The position numbers and the translations under genes are program-made. The notes under the pieces are model-generated. The model had not been told where the DNA came from, searched no databases, and was given only the letters and a program-made list of their open reading frames with translations. Source: ENR-C587 sp942493235 (GTDB lineage: Bacteria > Bacteroidota > Ignavibacteria > Kapaibacteriales > UBA2268). Taken from it: DNA of 64,000 nt. The DNA is taken from NCBI GenBank assembly GCA_942493235.1, contig OW818676.1, positions 2,976,001 to 3,040,000 of the forward strand, given 5' to 3'. This document shows positions 52,978 through 62,609 of this stretch, one piece after another. How positions within the stretch are numbered: the stretch's first letter is position 1; the number at the start of each line of letters is the position of its first letter.

Positions 52978-54972
52978 TTATTTTCTATTTTTCTTAATAA
53001 AATACTGCTTAATATTACTCAGATTGACATTATCCGGTTCTAACTTCAGAGTTTGCTCTATAATAAGAGAACCCGTATTAAATTGATTAGTCTTATTACA
53101 ATATAGTGCCGCTCCGTTAATTACATTTGCGAAAATATTGGCTTTTAATCCGGCTATCAAATGGTTATTTTTCTCCGTATCTTTCATTAATTCAAATATT
53201 GAAGCTAATTTGTCAAATTTGAAATATCTACAATTTATTTCCGCTTTATAATTTGTATCACGAACCAAGCGATAAGCAAGCCCTTCGGGTAGCATATTAT
53301 AACCACGTAAAATTTCGTAATCACCACTTGTACTGCCATCAGGATTCATAAATATTTCGGGGGTTATATATACCGGACGTTTGTCAATTGCCGAATCAAT
53401 AATAGTCCTTATCATCTTAATATATAAATTTTGAATATTCATATTGTCAATATCAGCAAACTGTTCGCCGGATTCAAACCGTTCCAAATACTGCATATAT
53501 TCATTTATTTCCTTTTGTGCAGGTTTGCATAATTCCGGTGAAAGTCTATTTAATTGAATCGGATACCAAGTGCGACGTAATAATTCCTTTTCAACTAAAT
53601 CAACATCTTGGCGATAGCCCTCTACTGCTTGTTTATACCAAAATGCCGAAACGAAATAATCCCATTGAGAAGAAATTACTACCGCGTTCGGTTTTAAACA
53701 TAGCCCCACTAATTCGGTGTACGTATTGACTAAATCATTTTTTGATTTATCAGCTTCAGAATAATTCAGTGTTAATGAAATTAATGGCACTAATACCAAT
53801 AAATATGTATATTTACCCAATTTGTTACTTAGAAAATATATTCCGGTTCCGCTTATAAATAATATAGCTATAAATGCAAGTGAAAAGTAAGAATCTATAT
53901 CATGAATCGAATAATTAATTGCATAGAAAAAGCAAGCGATAATCATCAATACAAAAAATGATAATAATATTTTTGACTTTTTCGCTAAGTAATAAAATCC
54001 GATTAATAGCGGAATTATCCCGACCCAGCCCAACTGCAAGGGTATAAGTTCAAAAAATCTGCTAACGTTTTTACCGACACCTTCGCCGGTGAACATCCAT
54101 ACTTGGAATTGCTTGCCACTTACATGATAGATGAATTTATCTATCCCACGAGAGACTCCGCCCCAGTCAAACATAGGCTCTGAAGCACTGCGAATTATCA
54201 AATACAAATACGGACTGATTCCGATTATAAATGGTATCATCAGTAACATCAGATATTTAACTCTATTTACGAATTTCCCTAAATTCCAATAATCGGTAAA
54301 TAGAAAAACTCCCAATACAGCAGGCAAAATCAAGAGTGAAGTTAAATGATTTGCAAATGATAATCCGAGCAGTAGTGATGTAATCATCAAGTAAAGCTTA
54401 GATTTTTCAGGTGTGTTGATTGATTTAAGAAAATATAATATAATCAGATTAAACATTAATACCTGAAGCGGATATACTTCGAGCATAGTGGCTAAGTCCC
54501 ATATAGTCAAAGCAAAAGCATATAGAAATGCAGATGTGCAAGCAGCTATTTCTTTATAATTATTCTTTGGTGTAATCGATAATTCGTTAGCAATTACAAC
54601 AGCAGATTTTTTAGCCTTGGTGTTTTTATTTTTTAAGGAATTTGAATTTTTAATTTCGAACGGCTTTTCAAACATATCAAAAATAATAAGTATTGAATAA
54701 TAGAATACTAAAGCAGAAGCAGAAACTAAAAATCCGGCAAAATAATTCAGCATCAATATTTTTGTTAGTGGCAAAGGCAGTAAAGACCACAAATGAGCTA
54801 AGATTGTAAATAACGGGTAGCCGGTCGGATGTGCTATCCCTAAAGTAATCGCCGCTCCGGCAAGCTCACCACTATCGGTAAACATAAGCCCGGGAGCTGA
54901 TGTAATTATATAAATAATATAAGAGATAACAAAAACAAGGCAAGCGATTAAATGCTTTTTCTGGATTTTCAT
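52978..54972 (-). CDS. DUF2723 multi-spanning membrane protein
   Basis: A 664-residue membrane protein. The N-terminal block (FVISYIIYIITSAPGLMFTD, SGELAGAAITLGIAHPTGYP) is the DUF2723 signature, a GT-C-like fold related to protein O-mannosyl transferases, with about ten spans to residue 400. A soluble C-terminal part follows, ending with short TPR-like helices (IIEQTLKLEPDNVNLSNIK). The family is widespread in Bacteroidota and Chlorobiota and may act in lipid-linked sugar transfer; the function is unproved. A predicted Asp-rich first loop (TDSGE) would be the metal site. Confidence 0.85.
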   Translation of the reverse strand: MKIQKKHLIACLVFVISYIIYIITSAPGLMFTDSGELAGAAITLGIAHPTGYPLFTILAHLWSLLPLPLTKILMLNYFAGFLVSASALVFYYSILIIFDMFEKPFEIKNSNSLKNKNTKAKKSAVVIANELSITPKNNYKEIAACTSAFLYAFALTIWDLATMLEVYPLQVLMFNLIILYFLKSINTPEKSKLYLMITSLLLGLSFANHLTSLLILPAVLGVFLFTDYWNLGKFVNRVKYLMLLMIPFIIGISPYLYLIIRSASEPMFDWGGVSRGIDKFIYHVSGKQFQVWMFTGEGVGKNVSRFFELIPLQLGWVGIIPLLIGFYYLAKKSKILLSFFVLMIIACFFYAINYSIHDIDSYFSLAFIAILFISGTGIYFLSNKLGKYTYLLVLVPLISLTLNYSEADKSKNDLVNTYTELVGLCLKPNAVVISSQWDYFVSAFWYKQAVEGYRQDVDLVEKELLRRTWYPIQLNRLSPELCKPAQKEINEYMQYLERFESGEQFADIDNMNIQNLYIKMIRTIIDSAIDKRPVYITPEIFMNPDGSTSGDYEILRGYNMLPEGLAYRLVRDTNYKAEINCRYFKFDKLASIFELMKDTEKNNHLIAGLKANIFANVINGAALYCNKTNQFNTGSLIIEQTLKLEPDNVNLSNIKQYFIKKNRK

Positions 54973-55656
54973 AATATTTTATTTAGAATTAATTTTACAT
55001 ACTCGCACAATTAAGCAATCAAATTTAACAAAAGTATTAGTTAATTTAGTCATGAATTTTTGTTTTGTAAACGAATCCTACTCTATGCTCACTCGGGACT
55101 TTCACTAATAGATAATAAACGAACCGAGTAACCAATATTTGTTTCCCAGCACAAAAGTAGCTGAGTAAAAACTGCTAATCTAATGTAAATGTTTGCTGTT
55201 TTTATCGCACCCTCTATTAGGCTATCTAACAAAGTTGTCATTAACAGGTTCCTTTACAGCAGTGCTGTAATTGTAGAGGTAATGACATAAAGTAAAAAAG
55301 TCATTCTGAACGAAGTGAAGAAACCAGATACATCCAATCATTTATTTAAGACTGGATGTTTCGCTACGCTCAACATGACTCTTTTTTAAAATTAATAATT
55401 CTGACTATGTCATTAGGAACAAAGTTAACAATCCAGACAAAGCTAAATGCCGGTAATTCTGGATTCTTCGTTACACTCCGAATGCCGATTTGGCAATTTT
55501 ACGAATTTTAGACAGCCTCATACAAACACTCTGTGCAATTCTAATTTTAGTACAATAACTAATCTTATTGTTTTTACACATCCACACAATAGCGTGGGGT
55601 AGAAAGAGTTAAAAATCAAATTGCACACTGTTGCAACAATCCTATTTTATCAATAA
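54973..55656. repeat. Composite repeat region between DUF2723 and S41-like genes
   Basis: It includes an IR TGTCATTA / TAATGACA with an inner TTACAGCA-G-TGCTGTAA hairpin (55236-55284), hairpins with GTCATTCTGAACGAAGTGAAG and GGATTCTTCG, MITE-1-type inner ends (AGGCTATCTAACAAAGTT, and the inverse of GAGGCTGTCTAAAATTCG near 55510-55528), and a CCACACAATAGCGTGG hairpin near 55580. It looks like a worn stack of MITE-1 relatives. No gene is supported. Confidence 0.6.
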
Positions 55657-58413
55657 TTATTCGGCAAAGAGCATTTCTTTTGCTTTTTCATAGACTTCAT
55701 CTTTAGAAGAAATTATACTGTCAAAAGTCAAAGGAACGAGCACATCGGGTTCAATCGGTTTATTTAAAAGGATGTTTTGTTGCTCATCTGAAGAAAATAT
55801 TGCAGTATATGATACATTCAAATTGCAGGGCAGATAGAAGCCTATAACATTGCCCGGATTGCCGGCGGTTTTCCTGCCAATAATTTTACAGAATTTGTTC
55901 AATTTAATTAATTGAATATCCGCTTCAGCCATAGCACAAGTAGATTCATCGGCAAGAACCATAGTCTTTACATTTTCTAATCCGCCTCGCGAGCGTACTC
56001 GTTCGACAATAGTTTTATATGCCGAATTTTTATCGTCTGGAATGCCGATAGCAGGAATTTTCCAATTAATCGGTTGGATAGGCGAAGTAGTCATGAACCC
56101 GAAGAAGTGTTGAGAAATATAAGAAAGCCCGCGCATATCTAATATTACACCTTTTATGTGGTCAATATTTTTTTTGAAAAAATCTGCTGTTTGCCCCTCG
56201 CTAAGCTTAGTTAAATCAAGATAAAAATATCCTTCTTTAATCTGAAAAACCGGATTTGGGCGATTATCCTGTAATTCTTTTTCGAGTAAAGCCCGTTTAG
56301 TAGTTCTCTCTAAAGTTTTTCCGTCTGCACTTTTGATTTTGATTTTGATAGGATTTGTCTCAGCTGTAGAATATTTAAACTCTGCAATAGCTTTAGATAT
56401 ACCATACTCTTTAGTATTATAAGAGCATAATTTCAAATAATTATCAATATAATTATTGATTGGTTTACCATCAATACTTATAATTTCTGAACCGATAGGG
56501 AACTCATTATTATCTGCTGAATTAGTAATTACATACTTATTATCAAAATGCCTAAAAGTAAAAGGATAAGAATAATATTTTGCAGTAGTTTCGGAGTTAA
56601 GCCATACTCTTAAATTATTATCTTGGAAGATGGAAAGCATTTCTTTTACTATATCTTTTAATTCTTGCTCAGTCTCTATAGTGCCAGCTTTTGTTAGGGC
56701 AGATGCAAGTGCCTTTTCTAACATAGTATCATCGTAAATGTTCAATTGAAAATGCTTAAATACATTCCAAACATCGATAATTGTAGCAAATCGGGAATAT
56801 AAATCAGAGGCTTCAGGCAAATAGAATTTCGATTTACCGATTTTTAATGTGTCCGGTTCTGTAGGTAGCGGATAAGACAAAGTAGAGTCAGAATATAAAA
56901 CCAATGGTATATACGCATATAAATCTTTATCTAATTTGACTGAAGAATAATTACCCAATTGTGGGAAATTGAAATATTTCTGATTGACTACATCGATAAT
57001 TAGCGACAATTTACCGATAGTATAGTTTTTATCATCTACATCCATAGTATAGCCGGCATCAATGGATTCTTTAGGCATTTTCCAATTAGATATTTTGAAG
57101 TTCATTAGGAATTCTTCAAAGCTCGAATTACTGATAGCATTTTTGCCATCAATTATTAATTGAATATCGTCAAAATAAGCTCTACCTTCGCCGTTAATTA
57201 TCAGCGATACTTGAAGTGTAGAAGCAGAATCGGGAATAATAAAATCGGTTTTAAACTCTTTCCATTTATTAGTGCTAATACTTTCAACTTGATCGCCAAA
57301 TACATCAATCAGTTGATTGCTTTCGCTAAAGCATTTAATTAGAATAAATGCCGATGTATATTCATTAATGCGATTGATTTTTACTTTTGCAGAGAAATCA
57401 GCTTTTTTCTTTGATTTTCCTAACACATCAACTATCTGATAAGCTATACCTTCATAAGTACGCGGATTATCTCCCGGCTTAATCAATTTTGCCATAAAAT
57501 GTTCGTTTGCTACATTAGTATTGGCTCCAATATAGAACCATGAGAATGGCGTTGAATTGTCATTCGGTTTTTCTATTGTAAATGTTTTATTGTTTTTTAT
57601 TGTCTCAATTTTTGAACTAAATTTTATAGCAGGTGCAAAAGGTAAAAATAACTTTTCTAACTTGCTTTTTAATTCCGAGCTGTTTTTAGAAGCTATTATA
57701 TTATTAATTCCTTTATAGAGGAATTGAGTTTTGTCTATTTTCGGTACCATATACGAGGGATAGAAATTTAATGCGTAACCATATAGTTTTGAAAAAGCAA
57801 TTAGATTTTTAATTTCTCTATCATTAATTTTTCGAGAGGGTATCGGTTTGTCTTCGGGATTTTGAATTACTTCTACTTTAACATCATCAATATAGGCTTT
57901 ACCTTTGCCCATGATTAATAATCCGAATCTTAATAATGTCGCCTGTTCATCGACAGTACCCAATATTTCAACTTCTTGCCATTGATTTTTAGTAACCGGA
58001 GAGTCTTCGCCAAGATTATAAAATCCCAATTCGCTATCATTTCTGAGTACTCTCATCCATAAGTGAGCTGTACCCAAAGTGAGATTTGCTCTAATATGGG
58101 CTTTGATTTTAATTTTCTTACCTCTGAACGGGATAGCATTAACACTTTGGAAGACCGAGCCGTCGATAGCCTCATCTGTACTGTCGTTTCCGTCATAACT
58201 AAGCTCAAGGCTGTATTTACCTTGATACGGATTCATGTTACTAAGTGCAGCAGCATAGCCCTTATTAGTTGACTTTTCGGTTATTATCCATCCGAAAGGC
58301 AATGCACCGACTGAGCCATTTTCCATATCTAAATTTACCGGATGAATATAAGATTGAGCTATTAAATTGTAAGACAATAAAACAAATAAAACCAAACAAA
58401 TACTATATTTCAT
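55657..58413 (-). CDS. S41-like protein with two galactose-binding-like domains, probably inactive
   Basis: A 918-residue exported protein (start ATG at 58413; a TTG six bases upstream also reads in frame). Signal peptide KYSICLVLFVLLSYNLIAQ. Two jelly-roll domains, residues about 25-185 and 300-430, each end in AYxDDIxxxx (AYIDDVKVEV, AYFDDIQLII), as carbohydrate-binding or lipid-binding modules do. A helical segment and a PDZ-like part (IGSEIISIDGKPINNYIDN, about 645) precede the S41 core (FYLDLTKLSEGQTADFFKKN, GVILDMRGLSYISQHFFGFM). In the catalytic position the usual S-Y/A-A-E reads A-M-A-E (Ala827 in STCAMAEAD). The downstream GRKTAGNPGNVIGF remains. It is probably a non-catalytic relative of tricorn-type S41 peptidases. 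Confidence 0.8.
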   Translation of the reverse strand: MKYSICLVLFVLLSYNLIAQSYIHPVNLDMENGSVGALPFGWIITEKSTNKGYAAALSNMNPYQGKYSLELSYDGNDSTDEAIDGSVFQSVNAIPFRGKKIKIKAHIRANLTLGTAHLWMRVLRNDSELGFYNLGEDSPVTKNQWQEVEILGTVDEQATLLRFGLLIMGKGKAYIDDVKVEVIQNPEDKPIPSRKINDREIKNLIAFSKLYGYALNFYPSYMVPKIDKTQFLYKGINNIIASKNSSELKSKLEKLFLPFAPAIKFSSKIETIKNNKTFTIEKPNDNSTPFSWFYIGANTNVANEHFMAKLIKPGDNPRTYEGIAYQIVDVLGKSKKKADFSAKVKINRINEYTSAFILIKCFSESNQLIDVFGDQVESISTNKWKEFKTDFIIPDSASTLQVSLIINGEGRAYFDDIQLIIDGKNAISNSSFEEFLMNFKISNWKMPKESIDAGYTMDVDDKNYTIGKLSLIIDVVNQKYFNFPQLGNYSSVKLDKDLYAYIPLVLYSDSTLSYPLPTEPDTLKIGKSKFYLPEASDLYSRFATIIDVWNVFKHFQLNIYDDTMLEKALASALTKAGTIETEQELKDIVKEMLSIFQDNNLRVWLNSETTAKYYSYPFTFRHFDNKYVITNSADNNEFPIGSEIISIDGKPINNYIDNYLKLCSYNTKEYGISKAIAEFKYSTAETNPIKIKIKSADGKTLERTTKRALLEKELQDNRPNPVFQIKEGYFYLDLTKLSEGQTADFFKKNIDHIKGVILDMRGLSYISQHFFGFMTTSPIQPINWKIPAIGIPDDKNSAYKTIVERVRSRGGLENVKTMVLADESTCAMAEADIQLIKLNKFCKIIGRKTAGNPGNVIGFYLPCNLNVSYTAIFSSDEQQNILLNKPIEPDVLVPLTFDSIISSKDEVYEKAKEMLFAE

Positions 58414-58544
58414 TTTCAATTCCGCAACTAAATATAAAAAACAAAAATAAGAAAATTTCCTTTATTAATTGATAGATTTTTTAGTAAGAAGCTAACAATT
58501 ACATCAGGCTTTATAAAAGTGCGAAAATATAATTTTCAACCCAT

Positions 58545-59019
58545 GTATCCCAATGCTTTAGAGTCTGTGTAAAAACCATAAGATTACTGTTTTAGTGGTA
58601 TTAAAATTTCTTATAGTCCTTGTTTCCCCACGATAAAGAGGCTGTGTAGAAAAGTCGAAATAATTCAATTATAAGAAATCCCAAAAGCTGTCATTCTGAA
58701 CGCAGTGAAGAATCCAGATAAAGCTAACTTGTTGTTAACTCTTCAGAATGACGATTTGGTAAATTTTATAACTTCTTTGACAGCCCCTTGATAGGCATTT
58801 ATTTGATTTATGATCTAACAATAATTACATTTTTTTTCGTTTTTTCACAGCCTCTAAAGCGTGGAGTTGAATTGAGGGATTCAGATATTTGAAACAGCTA
58901 TTAAGTACATATCAACTGACGGTTAACCGTTAGGTTGCATAATTTTTTCCATGAATTAATTATAGTATTGCAAAAATCTAAACTTATATTTTTACACAGA
59001 CTCTTTAGCATTGGGATAC
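58545..59019. mobile_element. Nested MITE-1-type elements, outer 475 bp
   Basis: Outer ends: GTATCCCAATGCT-TT-AGAGTCTGTGTAAAAA (58545-58575) and its inverse (58989-59019), 29 of 31 positions matching. Inside, a second element at about 58626-58864 has ends CCCCACGATAAAGAGGCTGTG and the inverse of CCACGCTTTAGAGGCTGTG. Within that lies a hairpin with GTCATTCTGAACGCAGTG-type sequence. The palindrome with core ACGGTTAACCGT (58913-58937) is in the outer element's right flank. No coding capacity. Confidence 0.75.
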
Positions 59020-59044
59020 TTGTATTGTGATATATACGAATGAA

Positions 59045-59911
59045 TTAGAGGCTATTAGAGTAATCTTCCAAATATTGTTTTTCTAAAGGAGTAAGAGAAT
59101 CCTGTCCGGTCTCGGAAATTTTATCTAATATTTCGTTTAGTCTGTCTTCATCCGGCACAAATTGAGGTTCTGATTCTTTATCAAAAGCATCATAACCGGA
59201 ATTTTTGAAATATTTTTTCTCATTTATTCCGGCAAGAGCATATTTTAGTTCTTCAGGGCTGGGAATAGTCATATCTGGAGGAAGCAATAAATCGTCATTT
59301 TTTTGTTTATTTTTACCGACAAATCTTATTTGTAAAAAAGTTACGCAGGCATATAAAATCCCAAAAAGGGCTCCGGCAGAACCGGTAATAATAAAGCTGT
59401 CGCTTGATTTATTAGCGTGAACCAATAAGGCGGCAGTCCATAATCCGCCCGACAGCATAATCATTAGCCCCGTCCTTAACGGATTAAACCAGAGAGGAAG
59501 TGTTTTTTTGCTTATGCTAAGCAATGCAAATAGGAACATTACGAAAAATGAAAGCCCGTCCATTCCGGTAAAAACTAAGCTGCTCTTCCAGAAAGTAACA
59601 GTTGATATCACTCCCTGAAGCAGGATTAGTAATCCCAACAGAAGAGGGTAAAATGTTCGCGGAAGTAAACTTTCAATTTTTGGTGCGATAAAATAAAATA
59701 CAAATGCAAAAAGCACTATACTTTCGATAGGCGGAGTAGCAAGCGGAAAACTAAGCACTCTCCATAATTCTAATTTATCAATTACTAAGCTCGGTATTAA
59801 TGCTACATACGAATTAATTACTCCATTTAATAAGTAATTGATTGCATATACTAACATAACTACAAATAGTAGTCTATGCGAAAAATAATATTTAATACCG
59901 TTGATACTCAT
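59045..59911 (-). CDS. Rhomboid-like membrane protein, catalytic residues missing
   Basis: A 288-residue protein (ATG at 59911) with six to seven membrane spans over residues 12-198 and a soluble tail. The fold reads as rhomboid: WRVLSFPLATP, FYFIAPKIESLLP, and late GALFGILYACVTFL. The serine position GxSG reads GMDG (116-119) and the histidine-bearing TM6 (normally AHLGGxLFG) reads IITGSAGALFG (174-184). The TM2 histidine motif is also missing (ATPPIESIVLFAF). The C-terminal EDRLNEILDKISETGQDSLT and PLEKQYLEDY is the short tail of FCB rhomboids. It is likely a pseudoprotease that binds membrane proteins. Confidence 0.75.
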   Translation of the reverse strand: MSINGIKYYFSHRLLFVVMLVYAINYLLNGVINSYVALIPSLVIDKLELWRVLSFPLATPPIESIVLFAFVFYFIAPKIESLLPRTFYPLLLGLLILLQGVISTVTFWKSSLVFTGMDGLSFFVMFLFALLSISKKTLPLWFNPLRTGLMIMLSGGLWTAALLVHANKSSDSFIITGSAGALFGILYACVTFLQIRFVGKNKQKNDDLLLPPDMTIPSPEELKYALAGINEKKYFKNSGYDAFDKESEPQFVPDEDRLNEILDKISETGQDSLTPLEKQYLEDYSNSL

Positions 59912-59969
59912 AATTATCTTATTATTCAATTTATTCAAATCTAATCAAATCTATTCAATTTTATTCAAT

Positions 59970-60443
59970 CTATTCAAATTTATTTAAAAATTCGTCTATA
60001 TCTTCAATTTTAAAATATTCGTAAAAATCTTCGTTAACAGCGACCATCGGAGCTCCGCCGCAAGCTCCCATACATTCTACTTCTTCAAGAGAATATCGAC
60101 CATCATCAGTAACTTCATTATTGCCAATTTTCAATTTTTTTGATATTTCTTCAAGAATTTTATCCCCGCCCCGTAGCATACAAGATACGTTAGTACATAC
60201 TTGTACATGATTTCTGCCCATCGGCTTTGTAAAATACATGGTATAGAAATTTGCAACACCTTCTATATGAGATAAAGGTAAATTAAGTATTTTAGCTATA
60301 TATTCCATTACTTCTATAGAGAGCCAACCCCATTTTTTCTGAGCGAGCCAAAGTACGGGCATTAATGCGGCTTTTGTCTCGGGGTATTTGGATTTTATAC
60401 CTTCGATTTTACTTAATTCTTCTGATTTAAATTCAATATTCAT
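59970..60443 (-). CDS. nuoE: NADH-quinone oxidoreductase subunit E (24 kDa type), solitary
   Basis: A 157-residue thioredoxin-like [2Fe-2S] protein: MPVLWLAQKKWGWLSIEVME, EGVANFYTMYFTKPMGRNHV, ligands in CTNVSCML and EVECMGACGGAP (four cysteines). It normally transfers electrons with NuoF in complex I or in NAD-dependent hydrogenases/formate dehydrogenases. No nuoF or other subunit is adjacent, so partner assignment is open. Gene is 58 bp upstream of the rhomboid-like gene on the same strand. Confidence 0.9.
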   Translation of the reverse strand: MNIEFKSEELSKIEGIKSKYPETKAALMPVLWLAQKKWGWLSIEVMEYIAKILNLPLSHIEGVANFYTMYFTKPMGRNHVQVCTNVSCMLRGGDKILEEISKKLKIGNNEVTDDGRYSLEEVECMGACGGAPMVAVNEDFYEYFKIEDIDEFLNKFE

Positions 60444-60459
60444 ATATTCTTATCTCGTT

Positions 60460-60640
60460 TATAGACTACAATTCTTACAATTTTTCTCAATAACACAATT
60501 TTTTCAATTCTTACAATTGTTCTCAATTCTTACAATTGTTTTAAATCAAAGGTTTTTTCTCAATAACACAATTGTTCATAATTTAAAATTTTTTCTATCT
60601 AACAATTATTTTCAATCTAACAATTATGTTACTGATATAT
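60460..60640. repeat. Low-complexity CAATTCTTACAATTGTT-type repeats
   Basis: Short direct repeats of TCAATTCTTACAATT(G)TT and CTCAATAACACAATT and, further on, TCTAACAATTAT. They fill the gap between nuoE and hpnD. An open frame over them on the + strand is a by-product. Confidence 0.6.
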
Positions 60641-60691
60641 ATTAACGGTACAATCATTAAAATTGTGTAGAAAGAATAAAAAAAAACTCAA

Positions 60692-61594
60692 CTATGGGTT
60701 ATTTTTTTTTATTCTTGCTACTAAAAGCCTTGCAGAAAGCCAATGCTTAAAAGTAATATATAATTTATGAGGAGTAGAAACTCTGATTTTCTTATCGTAT
60801 ATTCTGAAATTATTCAGTTCTATTTTTTCTAATAATCTATAGTAAATAGCATCCATCACCTCGGCAGAGAAAATAGTAATCCTCTCGTCCGGATGAAGCA
60901 TAGTCCGAGCTTTGTGATAATACTGCCTTACTCGTTTGGCTTGGAAGTTCATCAATTCATAGAAATTATCATTGTATAAACCGGCAGCAATGTCGTCTTC
61001 GGAATAATTAAATCTGCGTAAATCTTCCTGAGGTAAGTAGATATACCCTCTTTGATTATCAAATTTAATATCTCTCAATATATTTGTTAATTGAAGAGCA
61101 TAGCCCAAATTAACCGCGTAACTTTTTGTTTCTTCATATTTATGACCGAAAATTTCGATACTGATTAAACCAACTACTCCTGCTACTCCGTAACAATATT
61201 CCTTAAGCTCTTCGAAAGTCTCATATCTGTTTTGAACTAAATCTCTGCGGCAGCCATCAATTAGAGTAATAAAATACTGCTTGGGAATATTGAATCGGTT
61301 GATTACTTTAACAAACGGAGAAATCAACTTATTATCCATACTGCCCGAATAAAATTTATCTATTTGACGCTCCCACCATTGAAGCCTGTCCATTTTCTTT
61401 TTAATGGCAGAGGTTTCGGTACCCGGACTGTCAACTATATCGTCAATATACGAACAAAAAGCATAAATTGAATTCATAGCATTTCTTTCTTCTTTAGGAA
61501 GTAAAGAAAATGAAAAAGCAAAATTTGACTTCTCAAAAGCCGGTACATCAACTTTTTCGTATTGTGCTAATTCTATTTGAGTTATAAATTCCAT
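60692..61594 (-). CDS. hpnD: Presqualene diphosphate synthase HpnD
   Basis: A 300-residue trans-isoprenyl synthase. First aspartate motif is SYIDDIVDSPG, second LTNILRDIKFDNQRGYIYLP (DxxxD). AFCSYIDDIVD, VGLISIEIFGHK and YGVAGVVGL are typical of HpnD. It condenses two farnesyl diphosphates to presqualene diphosphate. hpnC follows upstream on the same strand with 130 bp between. Confidence 0.88.
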   Translation of the reverse strand: MEFITQIELAQYEKVDVPAFEKSNFAFSFSLLPKEERNAMNSIYAFCSYIDDIVDSPGTETSAIKKKMDRLQWWERQIDKFYSGSMDNKLISPFVKVINRFNIPKQYFITLIDGCRRDLVQNRYETFEELKEYCYGVAGVVGLISIEIFGHKYEETKSYAVNLGYALQLTNILRDIKFDNQRGYIYLPQEDLRRFNYSEDDIAAGLYNDNFYELMNFQAKRVRQYYHKARTMLHPDERITIFSAEVMDAIYYRLLEKIELNNFRIYDKKIRVSTPHKLYITFKHWLSARLLVARIKKNNP

Positions 61595-61724
61595 TATTTA
61601 TATAGTTGATTTAAAGTATATTTTTAATATTATTGTTTAAGTTCATTAAATTATTGATTTAAGCATATTTCAATTTATATTACATTATCAATTTAACCTT
61701 AATAACAATACTGATTTAAGTGTA

Positions 61725-62609
61725 TTATATTATTGATTTAAGCATAATCATCAACATTTCCGATTTTTTAATTGACGGTCTATTATCTAATATATTTGTA
61801 TTTAAGTCTATTACTTTATTTAAAATCGAAATACCGCCGATTAAAGTAGCATTAATTTCTAACTTTAACCTGAAAGGAGATAGTAATTTAATTAAATCTT
61901 TTCCAATTACAAAGAACTTTTCGGTATAATCTAATATTTCTTTTAAACATTTTTCAAAATTCGGATTATTTCTCCATTCGGTATATTCGGAATAATTCAA
62001 TCCATATTTAGACAAAGCCTCTTGCGGAATATAGCATCTGCCGGCTTGCAAATCAAGTGATAAATCCTGCCAGAAGTTCACAAGCTGAAGTCCCGTACAT
62101 ATTGCATCTGACAAGGGAGCGGTATTACTATTATATTTTCCAAACACACGTAATACCAATTCGCCGACGGGATTAGCAGAATTACTACAATATTCCTCAA
62201 TGTCGGAATATGACTGAGGCAATTTAAAATCCGAATCGGCTTTAAATGCTTTAATTAATTTTACAAAAGGCTCTATTGGCAGTTTGAATTTTTTAATAGT
62301 CGAAGACAGTGCTACAAACACCGGATTAGCCAATTGACTGCTGTCCAACTGGTATAGAAGGTGTTCGTAACTATCAAGTAATTCGAGTTTTTGGCTGATA
62401 GACGGAATTTGCTCGGTGTCGGCAATATCATCAGCAATTCTGGCAAAAGCATAAATATTAAAAATATCTTGTCTCTGATATTTTGGTAAGAGTAAAGAGC
62501 CTACTGGAAAATTTTCATAATGCCCCAGAGCTATTTTCCTACAAAATGTTTCGGCAGATTTTAAATTATGAACTTTGTAATTACCGCCATTTAACTTAAT
62601 TATATCCAT
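61725..62609 (-). CDS. hpnC: Hydroxysqualene synthase HpnC
   Basis: A 294-residue squalene/phytoene synthase family protein. First aspartate motif FARIADDIADTEQ, second FWQDLSLDLQAGRCYIPQEA. N-terminal ENFPVGSLLLPKYQR is the HpnC-type beginning. HpnC converts presqualene diphosphate to hydroxysqualene, which HpnE (3172-4524) reduces to squalene. It is upstream of hpnD in the same leftward unit. No squalene-hopene cyclase is seen in the window. Confidence 0.88.
   Translation of the reverse strand: MDIIKLNGGNYKVHNLKSAETFCRKIALGHYENFPVGSLLLPKYQRQDIFNIYAFARIADDIADTEQIPSISQKLELLDSYEHLLYQLDSSQLANPVFVALSSTIKKFKLPIEPFVKLIKAFKADSDFKLPQSYSDIEEYCSNSANPVGELVLRVFGKYNSNTAPLSDAICTGLQLVNFWQDLSLDLQAGRCYIPQEALSKYGLNYSEYTEWRNNPNFEKCLKEILDYTEKFFVIGKDLIKLLSPFRLKLEINATLIGGISILNKVIDLNTNILDNRPSIKKSEMLMIMLKSII

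Noticed and set aside
55212..55530. Remnant transposase in the composite repeat
   Set aside because: No open frame with transposase motifs was seen; only inverted repeats are present.
60388..60645. 85-codon + strand frame
   Set aside because: It overlaps nuoE in reverse and low-complexity AATTCTTACAATT repeats; no support.
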